DNA from: Neolewinella maritima
Lineage (GTDB): Bacteria; Bacteroidota; Bacteroidia; Chitinophagales; Saprospiraceae
Length of the DNA: 64,000 nt
Direction of reading: 5' to 3'
NCBI RefSeq assembly: GCF_923081025.1
Contig: NZ_CAKLPZ010000006.1
Span: 30,840 to 94,839 of the forward strand
The notes beneath the pieces are model-generated. The model saw only the letters and a program-made list of their open reading frames with translations, was not told the DNA's origin and searched no databases. Position 1 is the stretch's first letter; each line of letters starts with the position of its first letter. The position numbers were made by a program, and so were the translations under genes. Below are positions 43,236 through 51,853 of the stretch, piece after piece.

Positions 43236-44204
43236 TTAACGCACACCAAACTCCGCCCACAGCGGATAGTGATCCGACAGCATGAACGAGAACTGCTGCT
43301 TAGTTACTCGATCCTGGTCCCAGAGCACCGGCACGAAGTCATAATTACCGCCGTTCAGGAATTTCATCGACAGCTCGGTACGGCCGCGGTCACCCCGGAA
43401 CCAGGCAATCTGGTCGTAGTACTTCTGCTCGTTGAAAATGGATCGGGTGACACTAGCGTCCTGCAGGGCGGGCGGCACGTAGAGCCCATTTTTCAGGAAG
43501 GTTTGGTCAAGCAAATCGCCACGGGCATCAATGTTGAAGTCACCTAGCGCGATGAGGTTCTGATCGTAGACGTTGATATTAGTGGCCCAGTCCTGGATCC
43601 AGCGGGCGATGCCGGCAAGCTCGGCTGCCCGGTCCTTGGAGGTCTTGCCGTACTTGATGTGCAGTGTAATCAGGATGAAGGTCTTACCCTCTGAGCGGAA
43701 GCTGACTGCGTAGGGCGAGCGGACAAACTGCTCGGTGAGCACCTCCTGGCCACCGGTCGCCTGCAACCATTCCTTCGGCACCACTAGCTCGCTAGCCAGG
43801 CCGCTTAAGCTGACGCGGCGGGTGTCGAAGAGGTAGGCCATGCGTTCACCGTTGCCAGCGTCTCCCCTATTGACGTCGGTCAGAATGAAGCTCCAGTTCG
43901 GTCCGAGTAGCTTCATGGTATCCCGCAACGCACGCAAGTTTCCCTTCACTTCCTGCAGCGCAACGACGTCGAAGCGCCGGATGATCTCGGTGATGTAGTG
44001 GATGCTAGCCAGGTCGCGGCGGGGGCTGTCTTCCGGGGTAGACTCCCATAAACGGGTCAGGTTGCCGAAACTGCGAAGGTTCCAGGTGGCGATCAGGAGG
44101 TTGCGCTCGAGCTGCTTGGTGGGGATGCGGGCGTCCAGGTCCTGGCGGAGCTTACCGAGTCTGCTGGTTACGGTGAGTGGTATGGCTGTAGCAATGGTTG
44201 GCAT
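43236..44204 (-). CDS. Endonuclease/exonuclease/phosphatase (EEP) family protein
   Basis: A 322-residue EEP-fold hydrolase. Motifs in order: LLIATWNLRSFGN, VVALQEVKGNLRAL (metal-binding Glu), FILITLHIKYGKT (His), NLIALGDFNIDARGD (Asn/Asp pair) and MLSDHYPLWAEF (final Asp-His). It lacks a signal peptide, so it acts in the cytoplasm, on nucleic acid or a phospho-substrate. I use the ATG at 44204 rather than a GTG 9 bp upstream. Confidence 0.85.
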   Translation of the reverse strand: MPTIATAIPLTVTSRLGKLRQDLDARIPTKQLERNLLIATWNLRSFGNLTRLWESTPEDSPRRDLASIHYITEIIRRFDVVALQEVKGNLRALRDTMKLLGPNWSFILTDVNRGDAGNGERMAYLFDTRRVSLSGLASELVVPKEWLQATGGQEVLTEQFVRSPYAVSFRSEGKTFILITLHIKYGKTSKDRAAELAGIARWIQDWATNINVYDQNLIALGDFNIDARGDLLDQTFLKNGLYVPPALQDASVTRSIFNEQKYYDQIAWFRGDRGRTELSMKFLNGGNYDFVPVLWDQDRVTKQQFSFMLSDHYPLWAEFGVR

Positions 44205-44343
44205 AGTGCACACAAACTAGGGTAGTAATCGTCAATCTTCCTATTATGCTGACCCCACTTCCGCTGGTTTTACGCCAGATGATCGATCAGTGTACGTTTG
44301 CACCGCGTCGTCAAGGCTTTTATACCCCACCCGTAGTACCTAT

Positions 44344-44578
44344 TCATCCAGGCTGAAGTCGGCGATGAACCAGCTTCAGCTGCCGGTTCTCCTTCTTAGG
44401 CTGCTTTAGGCGGCGCAGTTCCGATACGCCCGTGCCGCCGTATTGCTTCTTCAAGTTGTAGAAGGTGGCCGGGCTAATTGATCCCCAGCTTACGACAGAC
44501 CTACTCAACCCGGGTACCCTATTCGGCCTGCCGCAGTGCAAAGGCAATCAGGGCTTCCGTAAACTTCGATTTTTTCAT
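44344..44578 (-). pseudogene. IS3-family transposase OrfA, decayed
   Basis: From ATG at 44578: MKKSKFTEALIAFALRQAE then TAG (expected Gln), GTRVE then TAG (expected Glu), VCRKLGIN, a frameshift, and in the new frame ISPATFYNLKKQYGGTGVSE and LRRLKQPKKENRQLK. This is the HTH half of an IS3-type OrfA. OrfB is absent. Flanking GACCCC/GGGGTCA segments at about 44250 and 44655 may be remains of its ends. Confidence 0.78.
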
Positions 44579-44863
44579 GCTGATCCGGTGTAGTTAAAAG
44601 TAGCTAGATCAGCCAGATTTTCTAGTTATCAGTGGTCGCACTTTCTAGGGGAGGGGTCAAGGGGTCAGAGGGGTCAGAGTCAATAGTCACTTTTATAATA
44701 AAACAAACTTCGTATTTTGACTAGAGCGTAAATCTCAACGCGCACTTTCCACCCACTCCAAGTTGAATCAGTCTCGAAATTAGCCTGAGGTTCGTGGTCC
44801 TATTCACACCAGGAGCCTCGTGTTTTCAGTATCTTGCTACTTCAATTTACTACTAAGTAGCGC

Positions 44864-45694
44864 ATGAAGGTATTGACGATTGAAGGGGCTACGATCCGCA
44901 TGGACCAGGAGACAGGGTTCATCTGCATCACGGACATGGCCAAGCTAAAGGGGGATCCTTCTCTCAACATCGCCAACTGGATGCGGAATCGGGCTACGGT
45001 AGAGTTCATCGAGGCCTGGGAGCTGAAGCACAACCCGAGTTTTAATCCCTTCGAATTCGAAGGGATTAAAAGTGGAGCTGGCTCCAATACGTTTTACGTC
45101 TCCACTAAGGACCTGGAGCAGGCGGGGTGCACTGGTGTGTTCGTCAAACGAGGTCGCTACGGGGGAACCTACTGCTCCCCCCAGTGGGCGATCCACTTCG
45201 CTAACTGGCTCAGCGCAGCTTTCTACGTTGAGACGGTTGACGCTTACCTGCAGGCGCAAGAACTCTTGTATGGCAAGGACGCTCAGCTCAAACGCTTCTC
45301 CCGCGAGCTTGCCGCCGAGACCTACCCGCTGGCCGCGGGCCAGGCGCAGCAGCGTCTACCCCGCGGGGCTAAGCTGGAAATGAAGCTTCTCTCCGGTAAG
45401 ATTGTGGGAGACATCATCAACCTGGCCATGTGGGGTATGACTTCTCAGGAGTGGAAGATCAAGTTTCCGCAGCGCGACGCGCGGAAGAATATGCGCGACT
45501 ACGCTACTGCTGAGGAATTGAAGGTTGTTTCTGCCCTTCAGGTGCTCAGTCAATCCCTGCAGGAAGATCAGTATACCTCGGAGGAGCTTCTCGAACGGCT
45601 CACCGATAAGGTTCCCGAACTGATGACGCGCTTCTGCCGCACAGAGAAGCAACAGGCTAAACTCACCGCCGCCCGCGCTGATCGCGGCTGGTAA
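44864..45694 (+). CDS. KilA-N domain protein
   Basis: A 276-residue protein whose first about 140 residues are a KilA-N DNA-binding domain: GFICITDMAKLKGDPSLNIA, NWMRNRATVEFIEAWE, and RGRYGGTYCSPQWAIHFANW. This domain is common in phage and mobile-element proteins. The C-terminal part is helical, ending with a Lys/Arg-rich tail. A 32-bp perfect palindrome sits inside the gene. The next gene starts 26 bp downstream, so the two are probably one operon. Confidence 0.82.
   Translation: MKVLTIEGATIRMDQETGFICITDMAKLKGDPSLNIANWMRNRATVEFIEAWELKHNPSFNPFEFEGIKSGAGSNTFYVSTKDLEQAGCTGVFVKRGRYGGTYCSPQWAIHFANWLSAAFYVETVDAYLQAQELLYGKDAQLKRFSRELAAETYPLAAGQAQQRLPRGAKLEMKLLSGKIVGDIINLAMWGMTSQEWKIKFPQRDARKNMRDYATAEELKVVSALQVLSQSLQEDQYTSEELLERLTDKVPELMTRFCRTEKQQAKLTAARADRGW
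45040..45071. repeat. 32-bp perfect palindrome inside the KilA-N gene
   Basis: Left arm TTTTAATCCCTTCGAA and right arm TTCGAAGGGATTAAAA meet at a central GAATTC with no spacer. It encodes FNPFEFEGIK in frame. It could form a cruciform or an mRNA hairpin, or be a regulator site. Confidence 0.95.
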
Positions 45695-45720
45695 ATTTTG
45701 TAACATACGATACACCACTT

Positions 45721-46518
45721 ATGTCAACTTTGATTGCCCCCTCTCCCCTAGCGGAAATTCAGACGCTCCGCCAGCAGACTCTGAAACAAGATCTCGGTGT
45801 AGATGAATTCACCGTATTTGATGCCCTACACCAACTGCGGCTGGTAGAGAACTACCGCGGCCACATGTTCTGTAGCGACCCGCTGACCGGTGCATACTGG
45901 GAGCGCCTCGTACAGGGTGATCATCTCGTGCCTCCCCCTATGACTGCCGCCATGTGGCGTACCAGTGTAGATACCTGGATCAAGCACCACCCATCCTTGC
46001 GCCGGTTTGGGGTGGTCGACGATCAGGACTTGGTGTACCGGTTTTGGAAGCAAGTACTTGACCAGGTGCTCGTCAGCCGTCCGACCGTTACTAAGCTGCG
46101 ACGTGTCGAGCGCGAGATTTGGCCGGCGGTTACATCCCCCCGGCCCGAGGATCTGCGCGGCTATATGCTGGCGATCGCCCGCCGCTTGGAGAGGGGTGGG
46201 GAATTTGTCCCTTCGGAAGAATTACTGATTGAGATCCTGGAAGAAATGGACCTGATCGTGCGGGACGTTGTTTTCTATGCAGATCTCACCACTGATGAAA
46301 AGCAGGTCTACCCCGGCCCCTTCGTGCGCTGTCAGCGCCGGAGCGCGAGTCTACTGAATCGGATCGCTGATACACGCTCAAAGTCCAAGGGCCAAAAGCT
46401 GCTCACCACCCGCTCGGCCGCTGAGTTCGTGGTGGCCGCGGCCCGTCAGCTGGGGCTTACCGTACCAGATGCATCGATAGCATTTTATCACCTCTACCCA
46501 TCCGGATCACGTAGCTAG
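45721..46518 (+). CDS. Hypothetical protein downstream of KilA-N
   Basis: A 265-residue soluble, mostly helical protein (MSTLIAPSPLAEIQTLRQQT...). It has Trp-rich helices (MTAAMWRTSVDTWIKHHPSL, VYRFWKQVLDQVL) and an Arg-rich segment (VRCQRRSASLLNRI). No family recognised. Spacing of 26 bp to the KilA-N gene implies a functional pair. Confidence 0.65.
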   Translation: MSTLIAPSPLAEIQTLRQQTLKQDLGVDEFTVFDALHQLRLVENYRGHMFCSDPLTGAYWERLVQGDHLVPPPMTAAMWRTSVDTWIKHHPSLRRFGVVDDQDLVYRFWKQVLDQVLVSRPTVTKLRRVEREIWPAVTSPRPEDLRGYMLAIARRLERGGEFVPSEELLIEILEEMDLIVRDVVFYADLTTDEKQVYPGPFVRCQRRSASLLNRIADTRSKSKGQKLLTTRSAAEFVVAAARQLGLTVPDASIAFYHLYPSGSRS

Positions 46519-46557
46519 GCGCCTCGCAACCCACATCCTTATATATAGATCTCTTTC

Positions 46558-46790
46558 ATGGATGCCGTACACCCCCTCGCCAAGCTGATTGCGCGCCTCC
46601 TTTAAAAGGGGGAGTCGTAACCTATGACCAGACGAAGCACGTATTCCGCGAGGTACGCAAGGAGCTCGAGCTCCGTACACCAAAGCGGCGGAGTTGAGAA
46701 CCAGTGAAATACCTCAGCGTCGAGGAACTGGGCGGCGCTGCTTACGGAATTTGGGATGATGCGGAAGGATTTGGGGCCGTTTCTGAGTAA
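46558..46790 (+). pseudogene. Tyrosine recombinase N-terminal remnant
   Basis: ATG at 46558 reads MDAVHPLAKLIARLL, then a frameshift at an A/G run (about 46602), then GGVVTYDQTKHVFREVRKEL and a stop, and after it VKYLSVEELGGAAYG. The pieces resemble the SAM-like core-binding domain and the linker of a plasmid recombinase. No catalytic part remains. Up to 46914 nothing else is seen. Confidence 0.42.
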
Positions 46791-46914
46791 GAGAGGTCCG
46801 ATACGACAATGGATAGGCGCGTACTGTACAGGTGCTAGCGATGAGGGAGTTTGGTTGAGCGCATCGGGGGGGTCTGGGGCGGGGCCGAGAAGTCTACTCC
46901 AATGACTCCCATCA

Positions 46915-47109
46915 CTAAGTATTACGACCCGGTTGAACTATGAAGTAGACTGCGGCGGCTGTGAAAGGGAATCCCGCAAATATTGTGCTCCAACCAACCG
47001 TCTGGTGGTCTATGTCATAGGAGAACTGAGAGAGAGCTACTAACAACATTAGTATTCCGGTAAGACTACCACCCCAGCTATATTTTTCGTTCTTCTTATC
47101 AAATTGCAT
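46915..47109 (-). CDS. Small two-helix membrane protein
   Basis: A 64-residue protein with a charged start (MQFDKKNEKYSWGG) and two membrane helices (LTGILMLLVALSQF; STIFAGFPFTAAAVYFIV). No family recognised. Start and stop are clean and no overlap exists. Confidence 0.45.
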   Translation of the reverse strand: MQFDKKNEKYSWGGSLTGILMLLVALSQFSYDIDHQTVGWSTIFAGFPFTAAAVYFIVQPGRNT

Positions 47110-47329
47110 GACTACCTCCGTTGTTAGTGATATTGCCTGTGATCACACAGACAAACCGTTAGTTAGAACCAGTTGGAAAAGCTACTTGGCTAGATGCTTT
47201 ATTTAGATCGTGTAGCGAAGGTAAGGTCTGAATTTGGACCGCATTCCAACCTATGACCTTGATGTATATTATGGAATTGTGCATCGCGGTAGTTCCTTCA
47301 ACTGCCACTCCATGATACCGTCTATTGAT

Positions 47330-47512
47330 TTAAACGACCTTGCTCGTATTCGATCTACGCTCCCGATAAAAAATAAACAAGATCATGATGAATCCTACAA
47401 TATGTATGTAGTGTGTTCCATTGGTCTTCCAACTACTTAGGTAGCTAAAGTCAACGTTCAACACGGCAACGAATAGCATCACACAAACTAAGATGGTTCT
47501 TGTTGTTTTCAA
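47330..47512 (-). CDS. Small membrane protein
   Basis: A 60-residue protein with two hydrophobic segments (TILVCVMLFVAVLNV; YIHIVGFIMILFIFY) and a basic C-terminus. Size and layout resemble the one at 46915. An overlapping frame on the other strand (47234-47440) is less convincing, having no start signal or domain. Confidence 0.4.
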   Translation of the reverse strand: MKTTRTILVCVMLFVAVLNVDFSYLSSWKTNGTHYIHIVGFIMILFIFYRERRSNTSKVV

Positions 47513-47730
47513 GGAGCAACATTCAGAAATTAAAGTATAAGATGCTATGAAGGTAACCGATAGGTTGAACCTAATCAGCTACCTGAAGCGACATACTACC
47601 TATTTCTCTACGGATTCTGCGCCCACTAGCAATGCTTTTACAAGTCGTCCGTTACTTCTACCACTGATCGCGTTGTCCTGTTGGACCTGATCTTATCACC
47701 CGTCTCCCTCTCATCGACCAATTTTCAGCG

Positions 47731-48117
47731 ATGTCCATCCTTAGCCGCTCTGCCCTAAAGCAAGTAACCTTCTTTTTCCTTCTTTTGGTGCTCTGCCAGA
47801 CCTCCTTCTCTTGCATGACCACTAAGACCGACGTCGGTGAGTTCCGTAGCACCCAAAGTGATGTTTACACCTATGCCAAGGGCAAGCAGGTCTATGCTTT
47901 CTGGGGGCTCATTCCCCTTACTCGCACGAAAGTGAATACTCCCAGTCATGGTTCGTGCCAAGTGGTTACCCGCAGTAACTTCGGCGACTTCCTGATCACT
48001 GGGTTAACGGGAGGGTTGATTTCGACTCACACAATCAAAATCAAGGCAAATCGAAACCAGCAGCTTGCTCCTTCTCCTGGAGCACCTGAACCAGTGATTT
48101 CCGCTTCAGGTAACTAA
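47731..48117 (+). CDS. Bor-like lipoprotein
   Basis: A 128-residue lipoprotein with signal (TFFFLLLVLCQTSFSC, Cys28). The body KGKQVYAFWGLIPLTRTKVN and SHGSCQVVTRSNFGDFLITG followed by LTGGLISTHTIKIKA matches the Bor/Iss-like layout known from phage lambda and Bacteroidota (membrane lipoprotein, function in surface/serum resistance in enterobacteria). Role here unknown. Confidence 0.65.
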   Translation: MSILSRSALKQVTFFFLLLVLCQTSFSCMTTKTDVGEFRSTQSDVYTYAKGKQVYAFWGLIPLTRTKVNTPSHGSCQVVTRSNFGDFLITGLTGGLISTHTIKIKANRNQQLAPSPGAPEPVISASGN

Positions 48118-48130
48118 GTCTGCATCTCCA

Positions 48131-48514
48131 CTACCCTAGATCCGTAGTGGTACTGCGTGATTCAGGACTCAACTGGCAACTGCACCACCGCGCCTGCCGC
48201 TTGCACCCCGTACAGTGCAGCTCGAAGTACTGCCGGCATCCAGTTTCGGCCACTTCGATCTGGACCCGGTACTGCATGTCCGTATAGTTGAAGTCAGCTG
48301 CTGATCCCCGGTGTAGGGTGTATAGCCAGAACAGTGGCATACTACATTCATACTGTGTGTTCAGGCTGCGCCAGCACCGTTCGAAAGCCTCAGGGATGCC
48401 CGTAAGTGTTGTACAGGCCTGATCCAAATCTCCGGCCGCAGCTTCGTAGTGGTAGCGACTGATTCGGTTGGCTAGAATGGCGTAAGTATCACGTATCGTG
48501 TAGGGATTGCGCAT
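48131..48514 (-). CDS. Hypothetical protein with C-terminal Cys cluster
   Basis: A 127-residue protein. Helical N-terminus (MRNPYTIRDTYAILANRISR), then a C-terminal segment with five Cys (ETGCRQYFELHCTGCKRQAR plus WCSC), which could bind zinc. No family recognised. Convergent with the Bor-like gene (13 bp apart). Confidence 0.5.
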   Translation of the reverse strand: MRNPYTIRDTYAILANRISRYHYEAAAGDLDQACTTLTGIPEAFERCWRSLNTQYECSMPLFWLYTLHRGSAADFNYTDMQYRVQIEVAETGCRQYFELHCTGCKRQARWCSCQLSPESRSTTTDLG

Positions 48515-48578
48515 GGCATGGGGCGATGGTCCATCTCAGGGAGTTGGTGAAGAGGTTTGATCCGAGTGCTTGATCGAT

Positions 48579-48818
48579 CTATGGTGCGTAGCTTCGAAAG
48601 GTCCCTGCCTTCGGATACGAAGTTCCATTTCCGGATGCCTCCTTAGTCACGGCCACTACGCTGGTCTTTGGAAAGGTGGCCTCACGCACCTTGCTGTAGT
48701 TCTCTATATCGAACCACTGGCAGAGGTAGTCCTCATCAATTTTTTTACGGATGGTCATCTTCGGCCCACCTGATTTGAGCTGGACGACGTCGCCGACTTT
48801 TGCTGTTACCTGTGACAT
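48579..48818 (-). CDS. YodC/DUF2158 small protein
   Basis: A 79-residue protein: VGDVVQLKSGGPKMTIRKK then DYLCQWFD is the DUF2158 (YodC) pattern of an SH3-like small beta domain. Function unknown. Confidence 0.8.
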   Translation of the reverse strand: MSQVTAKVGDVVQLKSGGPKMTIRKKIDEDYLCQWFDIENYSKVREATFPKTSVVAVTKEASGNGTSYPKAGTFRSYAP

Positions 48819-50154
48819 ATGTACTTGTTTGGAGTGAGTAAACTGCCGCTAAGTTAAAACTTATTGTTTTAAGTTGGACGAGCTTGTCAGTTGCTCGTAT
48901 ACCGTACCGGCGAGTAACTACAGCCTAACTCCCCTACCGGAGGCCCCATTCTCCAAACCAGCTTACCTAGTGCCGTACCTGAACGTAGCAGTAATCTCTT
49001 GATTCTTAGCTGACCTGTCCTGCGGAGAATTTCGTACAATTCAGTGTTGGCATAGAGCGCTGGGAACGACAAGTTCGGGCCGGAGGGCGACGTTTACCAT
49101 GGTGATCCCAGCAGCTGCTTGTGCAGTTTGAACTCCCTCTGATGTCGGTCGCCTACGCTTACGCGCACCTCCCGGGGCTTCACATGGCAGACGGCACCCA
49201 CCCGGCTAAGTGAAGAAAATGTTCCTTGCCAGCTGTGCTCGTTCCAAGCGCGTGCGGTCGGGCTTTCTTTTTTCCCATGCTTTTCTTGCTATGTCTCCCT
49301 CATTCTTCCATCCTTATACAATTACTACCTTGTTTCGGGTAGCTGCTGTTGCTGCGTGCCCGCTGCCCCAGGGCGTTACCCGCAGGGCGTTTTCAGGTTC
49401 ACGCTTGGTAAGTGCTTGGTTTCGCGTAGCTTCCATGGCAGCGTATCGGGCTATACCTTCTCGGTTACTAGGACCGTCGTTCTCCATGGGTTGTGCTACC
49501 GGCTGCAATCAGGCGGTGCGCGCCATTTTACGTACCAGGCTTCGGTTTACGGTGTTATAGGCTACCACGCAGTCGCAGGACGCGCTGACCACTCACTCAG
49601 CGGCCTGTGTGCGGTTAGTGCTACCAGCACCGGGTAGGTGCCTGCTGGCCTCTCCCTCGGGTCCGTGCCCCGCGGCGGTACGGGTGGGCCACTCATTCCA
49701 GACCAACGGGTCGGGGACCTGGGGGGCCGTGGCTCTGGATCTGGACTTTGGACTACTGGTAGTATTCTACGTGCCTGCCGGGGCTTCCATAGCAGGCTTT
49801 GTAGGGCCGCTTAGTGGGCAGCTACCACTGGTGGCCGCCGGGCCATGGGGGGCGTGGGCAGATCGCTACAGCGACTTACCACAGGTGTGATCGTTATCCG
49901 CAAGGTTTCACCTTCGGTGGTTTACTGCTTCACAATAGAGAACGGGAGTGTTTTTTCCGCCGTGACGATGTACACTCCAGGGTGTAGCCCGCTTACACTA
50001 ATTCGCTGACCGCTTGCTTAGCCTGCGGCAGTGAGAATCTATTGATAGTATGAGGTGGTTGGCTTTGGTTACGTATAGCTCAGGCAGTAGAAAGGCGACC
50101 ACATACTCGACGAAGTAGCCGCATTACTTTAGGTAATAGGGTCATAAAACAGTC
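48819..50154. other. 1.3-kb region without a recognisable gene
   Basis: Several short open frames exist (for example 49210-49560, 49356-49637 and 49609-49890, all plus), but they overlap in different frames, have no start signal and match no family. The frame 49609-49890 ends in a Gly/Ala/Leu-rich hydrophobic stretch (VVFYVPAGASIAGFVGPLSG). The region could be a decayed gene or a noncoding segment. No hairpin of terminator type was seen. Confidence 0.5.
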
Positions 50155-51078
50155 TTAAAAGGGCATCAATTCTCCGATTGGAGGAGCGGACGGATACAGC
50201 TGAAAGCCCTTATTATGCACCTCCGATATTTTCGCTGCTCTGTACTGTAGGGTGACGTTCTTGAGGTTCTTACGGAAGTCACGCTTGAAGCTGTCCATCT
50301 TCGCGTAGCCGTGTCCAAACTGGTCCTTAATTGCCTTCCAGGTTATAAATTGGTTGCTGCCCTTTGGTATCCGGTAGAGCCGATGAGTTAGCCAATTGTA
50401 TATATCTAGACACATGCTGTTATTCTGCAGAGCCGTGATCGTACGCCGATCTAGCGGCACTCCCTGACGCTTTACGCTCTCCCAGTATTCTTCGCTTAGG
50501 GTTACGTGAAAACCCTTTTTTCCTTTCACCACGTCGGAGTAGTCCATATTCTTCGACCTTCCGTTAGTGACGATGCTCTTGACGATGAAGAAATTATACA
50601 TACCCTTAGTTTGAGTGTTCTTCCACTCGAGGGAGAAGGAAGAAGTGCAAAGTCGTTCAAGCTGAATCTTGATCTCGCCCATGCTTCTACCACTGGCAGG
50701 AATATGGAGCTTACGACAGAGATCACTAAAGCTATTGGCCAGATGGAAGGACGGTGATTGATTAAGGATGGCCTGTTCGTTGATTAGGTAAAGAAGCAGT
50801 CTTGCCCGTGTACCGTAGGGTACTCCGCGGTTGACTGGCTTGTTACGGTCCCCGTCCTCGAAGTAGGAAGCACCCTGAACCCGCATGGTGAGGTTACCTT
50901 GGCTCACCTCATAGAGATTACAGTCCAGATTCTGGTAGGGTAGGTAGACCTGACACATAGAAGCATGCGCATAGGTGATGTCATACTCACCATGCTTGTC
51001 TTGACCTGCCCGCATTTGGGCCTGGTAGCGGTCTACAACAGCGGAAGATTCGCCGCCAAACTTTAGGCTGCTTGCCAT
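50155..51078 (-). CDS. repA: Plasmid replication initiator (RepA family)
   Basis: A 307-residue initiator. GVPYGTRARLLLYLINEQAI (about residues 86-105) is the winged-helix start of the RepA_C/plasmid RepA family; a second winged helix follows (NQFITWKAIKDQFGHGYAKM). It binds iterons and starts replication from the array upstream. The iterons lie 0.1-0.6 kb upstream of the start, and one degenerate iteron sits close to the promoter, which fits autoregulation. Confidence 0.85.
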   Translation of the reverse strand: MASSLKFGGESSAVVDRYQAQMRAGQDKHGEYDITYAHASMCQVYLPYQNLDCNLYEVSQGNLTMRVQGASYFEDGDRNKPVNRGVPYGTRARLLLYLINEQAILNQSPSFHLANSFSDLCRKLHIPASGRSMGEIKIQLERLCTSSFSLEWKNTQTKGMYNFFIVKSIVTNGRSKNMDYSDVVKGKKGFHVTLSEEYWESVKRQGVPLDRRTITALQNNSMCLDIYNWLTHRLYRIPKGSNQFITWKAIKDQFGHGYAKMDSFKRDFRKNLKNVTLQYRAAKISEVHNKGFQLYPSAPPIGELMPF

Positions 51079-51181
51079 ATGGGTGCTTTTACGGGTTGCT
51101 ACTTTAAAATAATACGATAAAGATATACTAAACTACCGATTATCTAAATTCCCACTAAAAACTTATACAATAAGTGTTAGT

Positions 51182-51200
51182 CATACTAAATGATCGTGAC
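51182..51200. promoter_or_regulatory. Iteron-like element in the repA promoter region
   Basis: CATACTAAATGATCGTGAC matches the iteron consensus at 14 of 19 positions and stands 104 bp upstream of the repA start, away from the main array. It is a likely autorepression site. Confidence 0.5.
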
Positions 51201-51273
51201 CCAAAAATAACCGGTTACTCGTAAATGTACCAGAAAATTTTGGTTTATGCCAAATTGGCAGAAAAATCGACTC

Positions 51274-51835
51274 TTACTCAGCCAGCTTTTTCTCTTTTCC
51301 ACAGTACCAATATAGGATTTATAAAGGAAGAAGATAAAGGGTTATATAGGTTTGTCGTACCAATTGATCGCGAAAGCCATACCGTATGATCGCACTTTTA
51401 GGTTTTCTCATACCAGATGATCGCGTTTTCTCATACCAGATGATCGCGTTGGGAGGGGTAATTCTTTCACATCATACCAGGTGATCGCGTTTTGACTCCA
51501 AAAGCATACCAGATGGTCGCGTTCTACCTATCATCTTAGACCTTGACAATCAGTTTTACCGTTTTTCATACCAGATGATCGCGTTTCCGTCATACCAGAT
51601 GATCGCGTTTTGGCACAGTAGGTCATACCAGATGATCGCGTTGGGTCGGGACAAAGCGCACTAGGAAGGAACTTGACGATCGGCAGTGTGGAAAAAAATT
51701 CGGCACTTTTGGCGTGCTTGCCCCCCTCCCCTACCCCTTTCGGAGAAAGCTCAGTGTCTGATTTTACCAGGAAAAGAAAACCCTCAACTAACGAACCCGA
51801 AGTAAACACTTTATGAGAAAAAGCTGGCTGAGTAA
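51274..51835. other. oriV: Origin of vegetative replication (iteron array within inverted repeats)
   Basis: Five exact copies of CATACCAGATGATCGCGTT start at 51409, 51432, 51567, 51591 and 51624; copies with one mismatch start at 51473 and 51505; weaker ones at 51378 and 51356. A perfect 21-bp inverted repeat (51274-51294, starting TTACTCAGCC; 51815-51835, ending GGCTGAGTAA) encloses the set. TTTTCCACA at 51295 is a DnaA-box-like sequence, and the stretch 51080-51270 is AT-rich. This is the layout of an iteron-controlled plasmid origin with repA directly beside it. Confidence 0.88.
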
Positions 51836-51853
51836 AAATAGTTCTTGCTAGTA

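Noticed and set aside
47234..47440. 68-residue plus-strand frame
   Set aside because: Overlaps a membrane-protein-like frame on the other strand and shows no feature of its own.
49210..49890. Three overlapping plus-strand frames in the region before repA
   Set aside because: They overlap in different frames, have no initiation context and no recognisable domain.
51531..51809. Open frame over the iterons
   Set aside because: Its sequence (repeated RSSGM units) is just the translated iterons.
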